A DNA stretch of 64,000 nt from Halorussus limi (GCF_023238205.1 NZ_CP096659.1:3303626-3367625); one strand, 5' to 3'. Numbered from the stretch's first letter, positions 8,266 through 17,719 are shown. Program-made: numbers and translations. Notes: generated from the letters alone by a model not told the origin.

Positions 8266-9036
8266 TCACCGCCCGTCGATTCGCGTGCCGGGGTCCTCGC
8301 CAGCGAGGAACTCGCGAAGTGCGTCGGGACCGAAGATGGTCGCGGGCGCGCCGAGGTCCAGCAGGGTCCGGACCTTCCCGGCCATCCCGCCGGTCACGTC
8401 GGTCGCGTCGCTCTCGCCGAGGAACGGGGCCACCTCGTCGTAGGACTCGATTTCCGGAATCACCGCCTCGTCGTCGTCCAGCACGCCGGGGACCGTCGAG
8501 CAGAAGCCCACGCGGTCGGCGTCGATGCCGGTCGCGACGGCCGTGACGGCCTCGTCGCCCGAGAGGATGGTCACGCCCTCGCCGGCGTGGGCCACCACGT
8601 CGCCGTGGAGGACCGGCACGAACCCCTCGCCGAGCATCGTCTCGACCTGCTCGGTCATCAGCGACAGCGCGGCCGCCTCGTCGCGGTAGGCCGCCGAGAA
8701 GGGGTGGACCGGGACCGCGGGCACGTCGCGGTCGTGGAGGCGCGCGAGGACGAAGTCGTCGAGCGTCTTCATCGCGCCGTGGATTTCGACCGCCGCCCGG
8801 GCCTCGCCCGACCCCTCGGTCTTCGAGACGCCGTGTTCGCTGGCGTGATAGTGGCCGAAGCTTCCGCCGCCGTGGACGAGGACGAGGTCAGACACCTCGC
8901 CCGCCGAGAGCGCGTCGGCGACGGCGTCGGCCGCGCGGTCGAGCGCCGGGCCGTCAAGCGCCTCGGGGCGGTCCTTGTCCGTAATCACGCTCCCGCCGAG
9001 TTTGAGGACGGTCGTCGGGGCGTCGCTCGCCGTCAT
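8266..9036 (-). CDS. Isopentenyl phosphate kinase
   Basis: 256 residues, amino-acid-kinase fold. It phosphorylates isopentenyl phosphate to IPP in the archaeal mevalonate pathway. KLGGSVITDK at the N-terminus is the nucleotide loop, and HGGGSFGHYHA carries the His conserved in IPKs and absent from other kinases of the fold. VTGGMAGKVRTLLDLG is the usual late ATP/Mg region. Its ATG overlaps the mevalonate kinase stop (TCAT on the plus strand), so both enzymes of one pathway are coupled. Confidence 0.95.
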   Translation of the reverse strand: MTASDAPTTVLKLGGSVITDKDRPEALDGPALDRAADAVADALSAGEVSDLVLVHGGGSFGHYHASEHGVSKTEGSGEARAAVEIHGAMKTLDDFVLARLHDRDVPAVPVHPFSAAYRDEAAALSLMTEQVETMLGEGFVPVLHGDVVAHAGEGVTILSGDEAVTAVATGIDADRVGFCSTVPGVLDDDEAVIPEIESYDEVAPFLGESDATDVTGGMAGKVRTLLDLGAPATIFGPDALREFLAGEDPGTRIDGR

Positions 9037-10022
9037 CGTTCCTCCACGCGGACGCCGTCGGTGTCCAACTCAGCGCGGAAGGCGTCCTCGCAACCGGGCG
9101 TGTACCGGAGCGCGGTCTCGGTGCTCTCGGTCGGGTCGAGCGCTACGATGCACCCGCCGCCGCCCGCGCCCGTCAGTTTGGCCCCGTACGCGCCGGCGTC
9201 GCGGGCCGCCCAGACCATCTGGTCGAGCGACCGCGAGGAGACGCCGAGCGCTTCGAGCAGACCGTGGTTGAAGTTCATGAGGTCGCCCAGTTCTTCCACG
9301 TCGCCCGCCGCGAGAGCGCGCTCGCCCGAGCGCACGATGTCGCCGATTCCCTCGACGGTGTCGGCCGCGAAGTCGTACTCCTCGCGGAGCGCCCGGACGC
9401 CCGCGACGAGTTCGCCGGTGTCGCCCGCGCCGCCGTCGAACCCGATGACGAACGGCAGGTCCGGCGCGTCGATTCCCCGGCAGTCGTCGCCCTCGACCCG
9501 GACCGCGCCGCCCGTCGCCGAGCAGAACGTGTCGGCGCGCGACGCCTCGCCGTTCTGGACCTCCAGTTCGGCCCGGTACGCGCGCTCGGCGATTTCCTCG
9601 GCGCTCAACTCGACGCCCAACTCGCGGGTCCCGGCGTCGATGCCCGCGGTCGTGACCGCGGCCGACGAACCCAGACCCGCGCCGAGCGGAATCTCGCTCT
9701 CGACGGTGATGTCGAAGCCGGCGTCGGGTTCGCCCGCGGCGTCGCGGGCCTGCTCGACCGCGGCGTCGATGTACCCGATTCCGGCCTGAACCAGCGACTC
9801 GGCCGCGTCCACGTCGGGTGCGCCGTCGCTGCTGTCGCTGTACTCGACCGTGAACCCGTTCAGACTCAGGTCCTCGGCGTGGACTCGGATGCGGTCGTCG
9901 TCGCGGGCCTCGGCGGACACCCGCGCTCGGCGCTCGATGGCGCAGGGGACCGCCGGTTCGCCGTAGACGACCGCGTGTTCTCCGAACAGGTAGACCTTGC
10001 CCGGAGCGCTCGAAACGACCAT
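9033..10022 (-). CDS. mvk: Mevalonate kinase
   Basis: A 329-residue GHMP kinase that makes 5-phosphomevalonate, the precursor of archaeal lipid chains. APGKVYLFGEHAVVYGEPA at the N-terminus, the ATP loop PLGAGLGSSAAVTTAG and the C-terminal KLTGAGGGGCIVAL are the three GHMP motifs in order. The ATG at 10022 directly before VVSSAPGK is the natural start; a much longer frame upstream is non-coding. It is the first gene of the mvk-ipk pair. Confidence 0.95.
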   Translation of the reverse strand: MVVSSAPGKVYLFGEHAVVYGEPAVPCAIERRARVSAEARDDDRIRVHAEDLSLNGFTVEYSDSSDGAPDVDAAESLVQAGIGYIDAAVEQARDAAGEPDAGFDITVESEIPLGAGLGSSAAVTTAGIDAGTRELGVELSAEEIAERAYRAELEVQNGEASRADTFCSATGGAVRVEGDDCRGIDAPDLPFVIGFDGGAGDTGELVAGVRALREEYDFAADTVEGIGDIVRSGERALAAGDVEELGDLMNFNHGLLEALGVSSRSLDQMVWAARDAGAYGAKLTGAGGGGCIVALDPTESTETALRYTPGCEDAFRAELDTDGVRVEER

Positions 10023-10242
10023 ACCGGTGGTTCCGTTCGGGGGGTTAATTCGTTTGCGAAGCCGACCGGTCGGGGACCGGGAGTCGCCCGAGATTTTCGA
10101 CGTTGGGACGGCGGTGGACCCGTCGGTGGTCGAACATCGGGTCGAGAACCGAAGCCAGCGCGCGCCCGGAGTGGGTGAGAGCCCCTCGTATCGCGGGGGT
10201 CTCGGCACAACGGCTAACTGTTCCGATAGCGAAGATTCGGGC

Positions 10243-11202
10243 ATGAAGCTACGAAAGCTCGCGGCCGGAGTCGCCGGCGGTCTCGGAGCCGCCGCGCTCG
10301 GCAATCGACTGCTCTCGTGGAAGTCCGGCGACCTCCGCCCCGCGCTGGAGGGCGACCAGCGCACCTACCGCTGGCGGGGGTTCGACGTCGCCTACACCGA
10401 GGCCGGCGACCCCGACGACCCCGACGTGCTGCTCCTCCACGGGGTCCACGCGGCGGCCTCGAACAAGGAGTTCGACCAGATATTCGACCAACTCGCCAAG
10501 ACCCACCACGTCGTCGCGCCCGACCTGCCCGGGTTCGGGCGCTCGGACCGGCCGCCGCTGACCTACTCCGCGGCGCTCTACACCGCGTTCGTCACCGACT
10601 TCGCCGAAGACATGACCGATGACGCGACCTGCGTGGCCACGTCGCTGTCCGGCGCCTACGCGACCTTGGCCCAGCACCAGTCGGGCGCGTTCTCCCGACT
10701 CGTGCTGGTCGCGCCGACCGGCGACACCGGGCCGCGCCGGACGTGGCTCCGGTCGGTGTTCCGGTCGCCCGTACTCGGACAGGGCCTGTTCAACCTGCTG
10801 ACCAGCAAGCGGTCGCTCCACTTCTTCGACAACCGGGAGGCGTACTCGACGGAGGCCTCGTACACCGAGCGCGACGTGGACTACCAGTGGGAGACCTCCC
10901 ACCAACCCGGCGCGCGGTTCGCGCCCGCCTCGTTCGTCTCGGGCTATCTCGACCCCGACGTGGACTTGGGCGAGGAACTCGCGCGGCTAGACGTCCCCGT
11001 CACCATCATCTGGGGCCGCGACGCCACGGTTTCGCCGCTGGAAAAGGGCGAGCAACTGGCAGAGCGCGCCGACGCGAAACTGGTCGTGTTCGACGAGGCG
11101 AAACTCCTCCCCCACGCCGAGCATCCCGGTCCCTTCCTCGACGTCCTGCTCGACGAATTGACCGAGGAGGAACGCGAGGCCGAACCCGGCGCCGAGACGT
11201 AG
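10243..11202 (+). CDS. Alpha/beta hydrolase
   Basis: 319 residues. The fold's features are visible: oxyanion-hole segment LLLHGVHAAASNKEFD, nucleophile elbow ATSLSGAYATLA (Ser in a relaxed small-x-Ser-x-small motif rather than strict GxSxG), acidic residue region IIWGRDATVSPLEKGEQL and catalytic His in LLPHAEHPGPFLDVLL. The N-terminus (KLAAGVAGGLGAAALG) is weakly hydrophobic and could attach it to the membrane. It is transcribed away from mvk. The substrate cannot be predicted; C-C hydrolase or haloalkane-dehalogenase-like enzymes are the nearest families. Confidence 0.85.
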   Translation: MKLRKLAAGVAGGLGAAALGNRLLSWKSGDLRPALEGDQRTYRWRGFDVAYTEAGDPDDPDVLLLHGVHAAASNKEFDQIFDQLAKTHHVVAPDLPGFGRSDRPPLTYSAALYTAFVTDFAEDMTDDATCVATSLSGAYATLAQHQSGAFSRLVLVAPTGDTGPRRTWLRSVFRSPVLGQGLFNLLTSKRSLHFFDNREAYSTEASYTERDVDYQWETSHQPGARFAPASFVSGYLDPDVDLGEELARLDVPVTIIWGRDATVSPLEKGEQLAERADAKLVVFDEAKLLPHAEHPGPFLDVLLDELTEEEREAEPGAET

Positions 11203-11319
11203 GCGACGCCGCGTTCGGCGCCCCGTTTCGCGCCCGTACCCGCCGTGTTTCGAGAGGACTCTCGCAGTGGCGCGGCCGTAGGGTGAGAGACGTGACGCTC
11301 GAAAAAAGAGTGTCCATAA

Positions 11320-12426
11320 CTACTGCTGGTTCTGTTTCGGGCGCTCCGCGAGCGTGACGTTGACCGTCTGTCGGGCCCCGTCTCGGAGGACCGTCACTTG
11401 CACCGTGTCCCCCGGTTGGGTCTGGGTGAACAGGTACGACAGCAGGTCCTCGCGCGACGAGACGCTCTGGCCCCCGATGCCGACGATGACGTCGCCGCCG
11501 ACCGGAATCCGCTGACCGTTCACGACGGTACTGTCGGTCGCGCCCTGTAGCGCCTCGGCGGCGGGCGTTCCCTCGACGGTGTCCACCACGTAGACGCCCT
11601 CGGTCACGTTGAGGTCGTTCGCCTCGGCGAGCGGGCGAGTGAGCGTGACTCCCTGCACCCCGAGGAACGGATAGGCGTACTCGCCGTCTTGGATGAGCGC
11701 GGGCACGATTTGCTCGACGATGGACGCGCCGATGGCGAACCCGATGTTATCACCGCCACCGGCCTGATTCACGCCGACCACGGCCCCGGTGTCGCACGCG
11801 ACGAGCGGTCCGCCGCTGTTCCCGGGGTTGATGGGCGCGTCGGTCTGGATGGAGTTCGGCAGCGGGAACCCGACCGGCGACGTTCGGTTGACCCCGCTGA
11901 CGATGCCCGAGGTGATGGACGTCTCCAGACCGAACGGACTCCCGATAGCGGCGACTCGGTCGCCCGGATTCGGCGTCGCGTTCGCGACGGGGAGCGACTC
12001 GACGTACTCCGGCGTGCTGTTCACGCGGACGACCGCGAGGTCGGCGGCCTGGGTGGCCCCGATCACGGCGCCCGGACGAGTCTCTCCGCGGGCGAACCGG
12101 ACGCCCACGTTCGACGTCTGGTTGACGACGTGCTGGTTGGTGACGACGTAACTCGTCCCGTTGGCCGACGCGACGTCGAAGACGAATCCGGAACCGCTCC
12201 CCTGCCCGGCCTGAATCTGCACGACCGAGTCTATCGTCTGGTTGTACAGTCGCGAGTAGTCGCAACTCGCGGCCCCCGATTGTTGGTATGCCTGTCCCCC
12301 GCTTCCGACGGACGGACTCGCCCCCACGCGACTGTCCGTCGGCGTCGCTGCGCCGAGCGCCGCCACCGGGGCGACCGCGACGGTGGCGACGACGAGAAGC
12401 AGCGTCAGTTCGTATCTCCTCACCAT
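11320..12426 (-). CDS. HtrA/Deg-like secreted serine protease with PDZ domain
   Basis: 368 residues. A signal-type hydrophobic N-terminus (LLLVVATVAVAPVAALGAA) is followed by a trypsin-like domain whose triad is His in YVVTNQHVVNQ, Asp in AADLAVVRVN and Ser in PINPGNSGGPLVACD. A PDZ-like domain follows (YPFLGVQGVTLTRPLAE ... GDVIVGIGGQSVSSREDLL). The order and length match bacterial DegP/HtrA with one PDZ domain. It likely acts outside the cytoplasmic membrane in protein quality control. Several N-x-S/T sites are present. Confidence 0.93.
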   Translation of the reverse strand: MVRRYELTLLLVVATVAVAPVAALGAATPTDSRVGASPSVGSGGQAYQQSGAASCDYSRLYNQTIDSVVQIQAGQGSGSGFVFDVASANGTSYVVTNQHVVNQTSNVGVRFARGETRPGAVIGATQAADLAVVRVNSTPEYVESLPVANATPNPGDRVAAIGSPFGLETSITSGIVSGVNRTSPVGFPLPNSIQTDAPINPGNSGGPLVACDTGAVVGVNQAGGGDNIGFAIGASIVEQIVPALIQDGEYAYPFLGVQGVTLTRPLAEANDLNVTEGVYVVDTVEGTPAAEALQGATDSTVVNGQRIPVGGDVIVGIGGQSVSSREDLLSYLFTQTQPGDTVQVTVLRDGARQTVNVTLAERPKQNQQ

Positions 12427-12523
12427 GCAGTCGCCTAGCCAACGGAAGCTTGGGTAAGGGTGGTGGCCAACGAGAGCAGAACCGGAGGTCTGGCGTCTCG
12501 TCGCGCTGCGTTCGCTATAGACC

Positions 12524-12928
12524 TCAGCGCGGCCGGAACGCCAACACGCGCTCGTCCGCCGTCTCGCTCTCGCCGATTCCGACGGTGACTTCGGTTCCGA
12601 CGTCGAGTTCTCCGGCGTCCAGTTCTCGAAGCTGACCGGTCAACCGAACCGCACCGAAGTCGGCGACGGCGGTGACGTAGGGCGCGTCGTCGGCGAACTC
12701 GGGCGCGGCGACGTGGACCGTGGTGTACGTCTCGATTTCGCCGGTCTCGGGCAGGGCGACGTGTTCGAGGTCGGTCGCGCCGCAGTGGGGACAGACCCGA
12801 CGCGGCGGGAGCGAGCCGTGACCCTCCGGACATTCGAGGTAGAAGCCCTCGCCCGACTCGATAGCGTCGAGGAAGTCGTCGAAGCCCTCGTCGCGGACCC
12901 GGTCGGCCTCGCCGCTCTCGTCGCTCAT
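12524..12928 (-). CDS. Zn-ribbon/OB-fold (DUF35) protein, thiolase partner
   Basis: 134 residues. An N-terminal helix precedes a zinc ribbon whose second knuckle CPHCG is intact while the first is degenerate (ECPEGHG), then an OB-fold (IETYTTVHVAAPEF, APYVTAVADFGAVRL). DUF35 proteins bridge thiolase and HMG-CoA-synthase-like enzymes in archaea and bind acyl-CoA. It starts inside the stop of the thiolase gene (ATGA), so the two proteins probably form a complex. Confidence 0.9.
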   Translation of the reverse strand: MSDESGEADRVRDEGFDDFLDAIESGEGFYLECPEGHGSLPPRRVCPHCGATDLEHVALPETGEIETYTTVHVAAPEFADDAPYVTAVADFGAVRLTGQLRELDAGELDVGTEVTVGIGESETADERVLAFRPR

Positions 12929-14088
12929 TCTTCCACCTCCAGCACGTGGACTGTGGTACTAGCCACCGTACCGCCCGCATTGTGGGTCACGCCGACGGGC
13001 CCGGGCACGGCGTCGCTGTTGGGGTGGTCGCCCCGGAGCAGTCTGGTCATCTCCACGACCTGACTGGTGCCGGTCGCGCCGACCGGGTGGCCCTTGGCCT
13101 TCAGGCCGCCCGAGAGGTTGACCGGCCGGTCGCCGTCGCGGGTGGTCTCGCCGCGGGCGGCCGCGCCGATTCCCTCGCCCGGCGCGTAGAAGTCGAGGGC
13201 TTCGAGCGCGAGGACCTCCGCGATGGTGAAGCAGTCGTGGACCTCCGCGACCGACACGTCCCGCGGGCCGATTCCGGCGTCGTCGTATGCCTCCTCGGCG
13301 GCGCGCTCTGCCGCGGGCGTGCGGGCGAGGAACTGCCTGTCCTGCAGGGCCATCTTGTCGCCGCCCTGCCCGGTTCCCGTGACCGAGACCGGCGCGTCGA
13401 GGTCGTGTTCTTCGGCGTACTCGTCGCTGACGAGGACCGCCGCGCTCGCCCCGTCGGTGATGGGGCAGGCGTCGTAGAGTCCGAGCGGGTCGGCGATGGT
13501 CGGCGCGTCGAGGGCGTCCTCGACCGTGATGGCTCGCTGGAACTGCGCGAACTCGTTGTCGAGCGCGTTGTCGTGGTTCTTGACCGCGATTTCGGCGAGG
13601 TCCTCCCCGCTCCCGCCGTACTTGTCGAAGTACGCGCGGGCCATCAGCGCGTAGGCCGCCGGGAAGGTCATGCCCGCCCGGACCTCGTAGAGGTCGTCGG
13701 CCGCTATCGCGAGGGCCTCGGTCGTCCCCGCGGTGCCGAGGTTGTTCATGCGCTCGGCCCCGCCGACGAGCGTCACGTCGGCCTCGCCGTTTCGGATGTC
13801 CTTGACGGCCTCGCGGACCGCCACGCCCGAGGAGGCGCACGCGCTCTCGTAGCGCGTCGCCGGAGCGGTCAGCCCCGCGGCCTCGGCCATCAGCGGCCCC
13901 TGATGGCCCTGATGTTCGCTGAGTTCGCCCATGAAGTTGCCGTAGTTCAACTGCTCCACGTCCGCGCGGGGGACCCCCGCGTCCTCGAACGCGCGCTGAC
14001 TCGCCTCGGCGAAGAGGTCCCGGCCGGTCCGCTCGGGGTGCTTGCCGAAGTGGGTGAGTCCGACCCCCGCGACTCGTACGCCTGTCAT
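12925..14088 (-). CDS. Thiolase-family protein (acetyl-CoA acetyltransferase type)
   Basis: 387 residues. The nucleophilic Cys is in YESACASSGVAVREA, and the second catalytic regions are AEVHDCFTIAEVLALE and LKAKGHPVGATGTSQVVEM (His). This is the archaeal SCP2/thiolase type that condenses acetyl-CoA when complexed with a DUF35 protein, but the same group also cleaves beta-ketoacyl-CoAs. ATG at 14088; it overlaps the DUF35 gene. An assignment to mevalonate supply or to beta-oxidation cannot be made from sequence; no HMG-CoA synthase gene is next to it. Confidence 0.9.
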   Translation of the reverse strand: MTGVRVAGVGLTHFGKHPERTGRDLFAEASQRAFEDAGVPRADVEQLNYGNFMGELSEHQGHQGPLMAEAAGLTAPATRYESACASSGVAVREAVKDIRNGEADVTLVGGAERMNNLGTAGTTEALAIAADDLYEVRAGMTFPAAYALMARAYFDKYGGSGEDLAEIAVKNHDNALDNEFAQFQRAITVEDALDAPTIADPLGLYDACPITDGASAAVLVSDEYAEEHDLDAPVSVTGTGQGGDKMALQDRQFLARTPAAERAAEEAYDDAGIGPRDVSVAEVHDCFTIAEVLALEALDFYAPGEGIGAAARGETTRDGDRPVNLSGGLKAKGHPVGATGTSQVVEMTRLLRGDHPNSDAVPGPVGVTHNAGGTVASTTVHVLEVEE

Positions 14089-14350
14089 GCGTCTCTCTTC
14101 GTGATGGACAGTTAAGAAAGCCATCGGTCTTGTGGCCGTCTGGCTGAGCGAAAGAAACGCCGGGTGGCGCCGAGCGTCGGCGTACGTCGCGGAGCGTCCG
14201 CGAGAGAAAACATTTACTCGGTCGCGACTCCCCTCGTTCTGTCGCTGTCGTCTCGACCGTAGATTCGACGCTGGCAGCGTCGGAGCGTCGAGCGCGAGCG
14301 CCGTGGGTGAGCCACGTTCTTGTATACTTTCGACGGAGCCAAGAGCAACC

Positions 14351-14357
14351 TTTACAC
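14351..14357 (+). promoter_or_regulatory. TATA-like box of purD
   Basis: TTTACAC centred about 27 bases before the purD ATG fits a haloarchaeal promoter for a leaderless transcript and supports the chosen start. Confidence 0.55.
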
Positions 14358-14380
14358 TCCCTTGCCTACATCCTCCGGGT

Positions 14381-15721
14381 ATGAGCGAAACAGTCCTGCT
14401 GGTCGGCGGCGGCGGGCGCGAACACGCCATCGCCCGCGCGCTCGGAGAGAGCGACGCAGACCTCTACGCCTGCGCTGGCAACCGCAACCCCGGAATCGCG
14501 GCGCTCGCCGAAGAGTTCGAGACGCTGGAGACGACCAACCCGAAGGCGGTCGTCTCCTACGCCGAGGACGTGGGCGCGACCCTCGCAGTCGTCGGCCCGG
14601 AGGGTCCGCTCGCGGCCGGCGTCGCCGACGCGCTGGACGACGCCGGAATCTACGCCTTCGGCCCGAACGAGGCCGAGGCCCGCATCGAGACAGACAAGGC
14701 GTTCCAGCGGCGGTTCATGCGCGAGAACGACGTTCCGGGCTGTCCGGACTTCGAGACGTTCGACGACCTCGAAGCGGCCTGCGAGTACATCGACGAGTAC
14801 GACGGCGACCTCGCGGTGAAACCCGCCGGACTCACCGGCGGGAAGGGCGTCCGGGTCATCGGCGACCAAGTGACGGCCGAGGAGGCCAAGGCCTACCTCC
14901 GGGACTCCGACTACGACCGCGTGGTTCTCGAAGAGCGACTGGTCGGCGAGGAGTTCACCGTCCAAGCGTTCGTGGCCAACGGCGACCTGCGCGTGACCCC
15001 CGCGGTGCAGGACCACAAGCGCGCCTACGAGGGCGACGAGGGACCGAACACCGGCGGGATGGGCAGTTACAGCGATTCGGGACTCGCGCTCCCGTTCATG
15101 GCCGAAGAAGACTACCGCGAGGCCGTCGACGTGCTGGAAGCCACCGTCGATGCGCTGGACGACTACAAGGGCGTCCTCTACGGCCAGTTCATGCTGACCG
15201 CCGACGGCGTGAAGGTCGTGGAGTTCAACGCCCGCTTCGGCGACCCCGAAGCGATGAACACCCTGCCGGTGCTGAACACCGACTTCCTCGACGTGCTGGT
15301 CGCGGCCCGCGAGAGCGACTCGCTCCCCGAACTCTCGTTCGCACCGAAGGCGACGGTCTGCAAGTACGCCGTGCCCGAAGGTTACCCGACCGACCCCGAG
15401 GCCGGCGCGAAGGTCGAAATCGACGAAGACAGCGTGGCGCGAAACGTCACGGAAGGGTCGAGCGCGGAGACGCGAGACAGCGCGGGTGACGCGCTCCTGT
15501 TCTACGCCAGCGTGGACGAGCGCGAGGACGGCATCTACACGACTACCTCCCGCGCGTTCGCCGTGGTCGGCGTGGCCGACACCATCACCGACGCCGAGGA
15601 AATCGCCGAGGACGCCCTCGGAGTCGCCGGCGAGGAGGGACTCGACGTGCGCCACGACATCGGGAAACCCGACCTCGTCCAACGGCGCGTCGACCACGTG
15701 AACGAACTCCGCGGCGAGTAG
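14381..15721 (+). CDS. purD: Phosphoribosylamine-glycine ligase
   Basis: 446 residues; second step of de novo purine synthesis, joining glycine to phosphoribosylamine with ATP. The N-terminal LLVGGGGREHAIARAL, the ATP-grasp segment VKPAGLTGGKGVRVIGD, GPNTGGMGSYSDSGLALPF and the metal region VVEFNARFGDPEAMNTLPVL are all family signatures. An insertion-like acidic segment (SVARNVTEGSSAETRDSAGDALL) near residues 350-370 lies before the C-terminal domain. The start at 14381 is backed by a TATA-like box 27 bases upstream. Single gene. Confidence 0.97.
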   Translation: MSETVLLVGGGGREHAIARALGESDADLYACAGNRNPGIAALAEEFETLETTNPKAVVSYAEDVGATLAVVGPEGPLAAGVADALDDAGIYAFGPNEAEARIETDKAFQRRFMRENDVPGCPDFETFDDLEAACEYIDEYDGDLAVKPAGLTGGKGVRVIGDQVTAEEAKAYLRDSDYDRVVLEERLVGEEFTVQAFVANGDLRVTPAVQDHKRAYEGDEGPNTGGMGSYSDSGLALPFMAEEDYREAVDVLEATVDALDDYKGVLYGQFMLTADGVKVVEFNARFGDPEAMNTLPVLNTDFLDVLVAARESDSLPELSFAPKATVCKYAVPEGYPTDPEAGAKVEIDEDSVARNVTEGSSAETRDSAGDALLFYASVDEREDGIYTTTSRAFAVVGVADTITDAEEIAEDALGVAGEEGLDVRHDIGKPDLVQRRVDHVNELRGE

Positions 15722-15859
15722 TCCGGCGCGGTCCGCGGCGCGCGGCGAAACCGCCGACGGTCTCGCTCGGCGAGTAATCGCGGGCTTACCCGGTTCAGCC
15801 GTCTCCTGAACCCCCGCAGGCGACCCATAACAAAACTGCTTCTGGCCGTCTCGCCGTCT

Positions 15860-16228
15860 ATGTCTCTGACCGACGAAGGCGACTCTCGGTCGCTGACGCC
15901 CGACACGGCCTTCGACCTGCTCGGCGACGGCGAGCGACGGCGGGCGCTGGCGGCCCTCCGGGAGTTCGACGACGCGGTGAGTCTCGACCGACTCGCGGAG
16001 GCGACCGCGGCCCGACTCGAAGGTACGACGCCGGACGACGTGGCGACCGACCAGTGCGAGCGAACCGCGGCGATGCTCCACCACGCCCACCTCCCCCGAC
16101 TCGAAGACGCCGACGTGGTGTCCTACGACCCGATGTCCGGCGAGGTCGAACTGACCGAGGTGGGCGAGGAGTTAGACCCGTACTTCGAGGTGATGGAGGA
16201 GTACCGCGAGTCGGTCCCGTCGGAGTAG
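15860..16228 (+). CDS. Winged-helix protein (DUF7344-like)
   Basis: 122 residues of one winged-helix domain. The opening LTPDTAFDLLGDGERRRALAAL, the middle TAAMLHHAHLPRLEDADVVSYD and the wing VELTEVGEELDPY follow the pattern of the haloarchaeal DUF7344 group. A paralogue lies at 49688. Probably a transcription regulator; the target is unknown. Confidence 0.85.
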   Translation: MSLTDEGDSRSLTPDTAFDLLGDGERRRALAALREFDDAVSLDRLAEATAARLEGTTPDDVATDQCERTAAMLHHAHLPRLEDADVVSYDPMSGEVELTEVGEELDPYFEVMEEYRESVPSE

Positions 16229-16263
16229 CTACCTTCAAGGCCGAACCCTCCCAAATCCCGACC

Positions 16264-16797
16264 GTGCCCGACGACACCGACGAGTCCGACCCGACGCGAC
16301 GCCACGACCGAATCGCGCGCCACGCCACGCCCGGACCGGGCAACTCCCTCCGGTCGTGGACCCGCGCCAAGAGTCCGCTCCGGGTCGCGCTGAACTACGT
16401 CGTCATCGTCCTCGCGCGCATCTCGCCGAGTCTCAAACTCAAGAGCGTCCTCCTGCGCTCCATCGGCGTGACCGTCGGCGAGGGGGTCTCGTGGGGACTG
16501 GAATCGACGCCGGACGTGTTCTGGCCCGAACTCGTCACGGTCGAGGACCACGCCATCGTGGGCTACGACGCGACTATCCTCTGTCACGAGTTCCTGCAGG
16601 ACGAGTATCGGACCGGCGAGGTAGTCGTCGGCGAGCGCGCGATGATAGGTGCCGGAGCCATCATCCTGCCGGGCGTCGAAATCGGCGAGGGCGCGAGCGT
16701 GGCCGCGAACTCGCTCGTGACCGAGGACGTGCCGCCCGGCGAGACGGTCGCGGGGGTCCCCGCGACGCCGATGGGGAGCGAGGAATCGCCGGAATGA
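16264..16797 (+). CDS. Hexapeptide-repeat acyltransferase
   Basis: 177 residues with a GTG start. After a basic, weakly hydrophobic N-terminal region (ALNYVVIVLARISPSL) come left-handed beta-helix repeats (VGERAMIGAGAIILPGVEIGEGASVAANSLVTEDV) ending in the usual PPGETVAGVPATP. The family acetylates sugars or antibiotics from acyl-CoA. A catalytic-type His (ILCHEFLQ) is present. It follows the DUF7344-like gene by 35 bases on the same strand. The acceptor is unknown; a surface glycan or lipid is plausible. Confidence 0.88.
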   Translation: MPDDTDESDPTRRHDRIARHATPGPGNSLRSWTRAKSPLRVALNYVVIVLARISPSLKLKSVLLRSIGVTVGEGVSWGLESTPDVFWPELVTVEDHAIVGYDATILCHEFLQDEYRTGEVVVGERAMIGAGAIILPGVEIGEGASVAANSLVTEDVPPGETVAGVPATPMGSEESPE

Positions 16798-16933
16798 GGC
16801 GACGAGTCGCTAGCCAACGTAGCAGTAGTACGGAACGGTTACGCGGGGACCGACGCGAGTGGCCCGACGAAACACGAGACCCCGAGCGTCGGTGCGTCGG
16901 TTCCCGGAACCGACGCCGGCCCCGGGCATCGAC

Positions 16934-17719
16934 TCAGTCCCGGATGCGGACGACGCCCTGTTCGAAGACGCGACTGTTCGGGACGATGTACTCCTCGCCG
17001 TCGTTCTCGATGCGCGTGACGAACACGTCCACCTCCTGAACGATGCCCCGGTCGTCGCCGACCCGGACCTCGTCGCCGATGCCGTACGGCTGATTGAGCA
17101 GGAGGTAGACGCCCGCCGCGCTCGACCGCAGGAGGTCCCAGAACGCCACCGCGCCGAAGAGGATGACCGCGAGGACGTAGGCCGCCAGCAGGATGAGCAG
17201 GGCTTCGATGGCGACGTTGACCTGCCCTAGCGCGACCAGCGCGGCGAGGTAGACGATGGTGTACTTGACCAGTCGCGGGATGATTCCTACCTCCGGGAGT
17301 TTGACCGACCGGAGGCGCTCGCCGACCACGAGTTCGGCCTTGTCCGCGACGACGAACCCGACGATGAAGACGAGGATGGCGATGAACAGGTCGGGGATGA
17401 ACGTGAGGACGCCGCTCCAGAACAGTTGGGCGTTCAGCAGGTCGGCGACGTTCAGCGCGATGAGAACGACTACGCCGTAGATGAACCACGAACTCAGCCG
17501 CGAGACCAGCGCGACGGTGTCGGTCCCGAGGCTCTGGGCGGTGCGCTCGAAGGGGGTACGCTCGACCGCTTCCGGGACCCCCGCCGCGGTCAGGAGTCGC
17601 TGGTTGAGGCGGCCGATGGCGTACCCCGCGGCGAGACCGCCGAAGAGGATGAGCAGGGCCAGAATGTACTGAAACTCCTCGCGGAGAAGTACCTCCCACT
17701 GGACCTGCAACACCGACAT
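16934..17719 (-). CDS. Mechanosensitive ion channel (MscS family)
   Basis: 261 residues with about five membrane helices, then a short beta domain. The pore-lining and beta regions are recognisable: LLILLAAYVLAVILFGAVAF, LNQPYGIGDEVRVGDDRGIVQEVDVFVTRI and EEYIVPNSRVFEQGVV, the last two being the MscS beta-domain signature. It lacks the large C-terminal cage domain of E. coli MscS. Its start overlaps the stop of dacZ (TGATG), so both proteins are made from one mRNA; this ties the channel to c-di-AMP and osmotic control. Confidence 0.92.
   Translation of the reverse strand: MSVLQVQWEVLLREEFQYILALLILFGGLAAGYAIGRLNQRLLTAAGVPEAVERTPFERTAQSLGTDTVALVSRLSSWFIYGVVVLIALNVADLLNAQLFWSGVLTFIPDLFIAILVFIVGFVVADKAELVVGERLRSVKLPEVGIIPRLVKYTIVYLAALVALGQVNVAIEALLILLAAYVLAVILFGAVAFWDLLRSSAAGVYLLLNQPYGIGDEVRVGDDRGIVQEVDVFVTRIENDGEEYIVPNSRVFEQGVVRIRD

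Noticed and set aside
10177-10203. Hairpin GAGAGCCCC/GGGGGTCTC before the alpha/beta hydrolase
   Set aside because: One mismatch in the stem, no T-run, and it lies upstream of a gene start, so neither terminator nor clear regulator.
14366-16090. Minus-strand open frame of 574 codons
   Set aside because: Antisense to purD; no recognisable motif.
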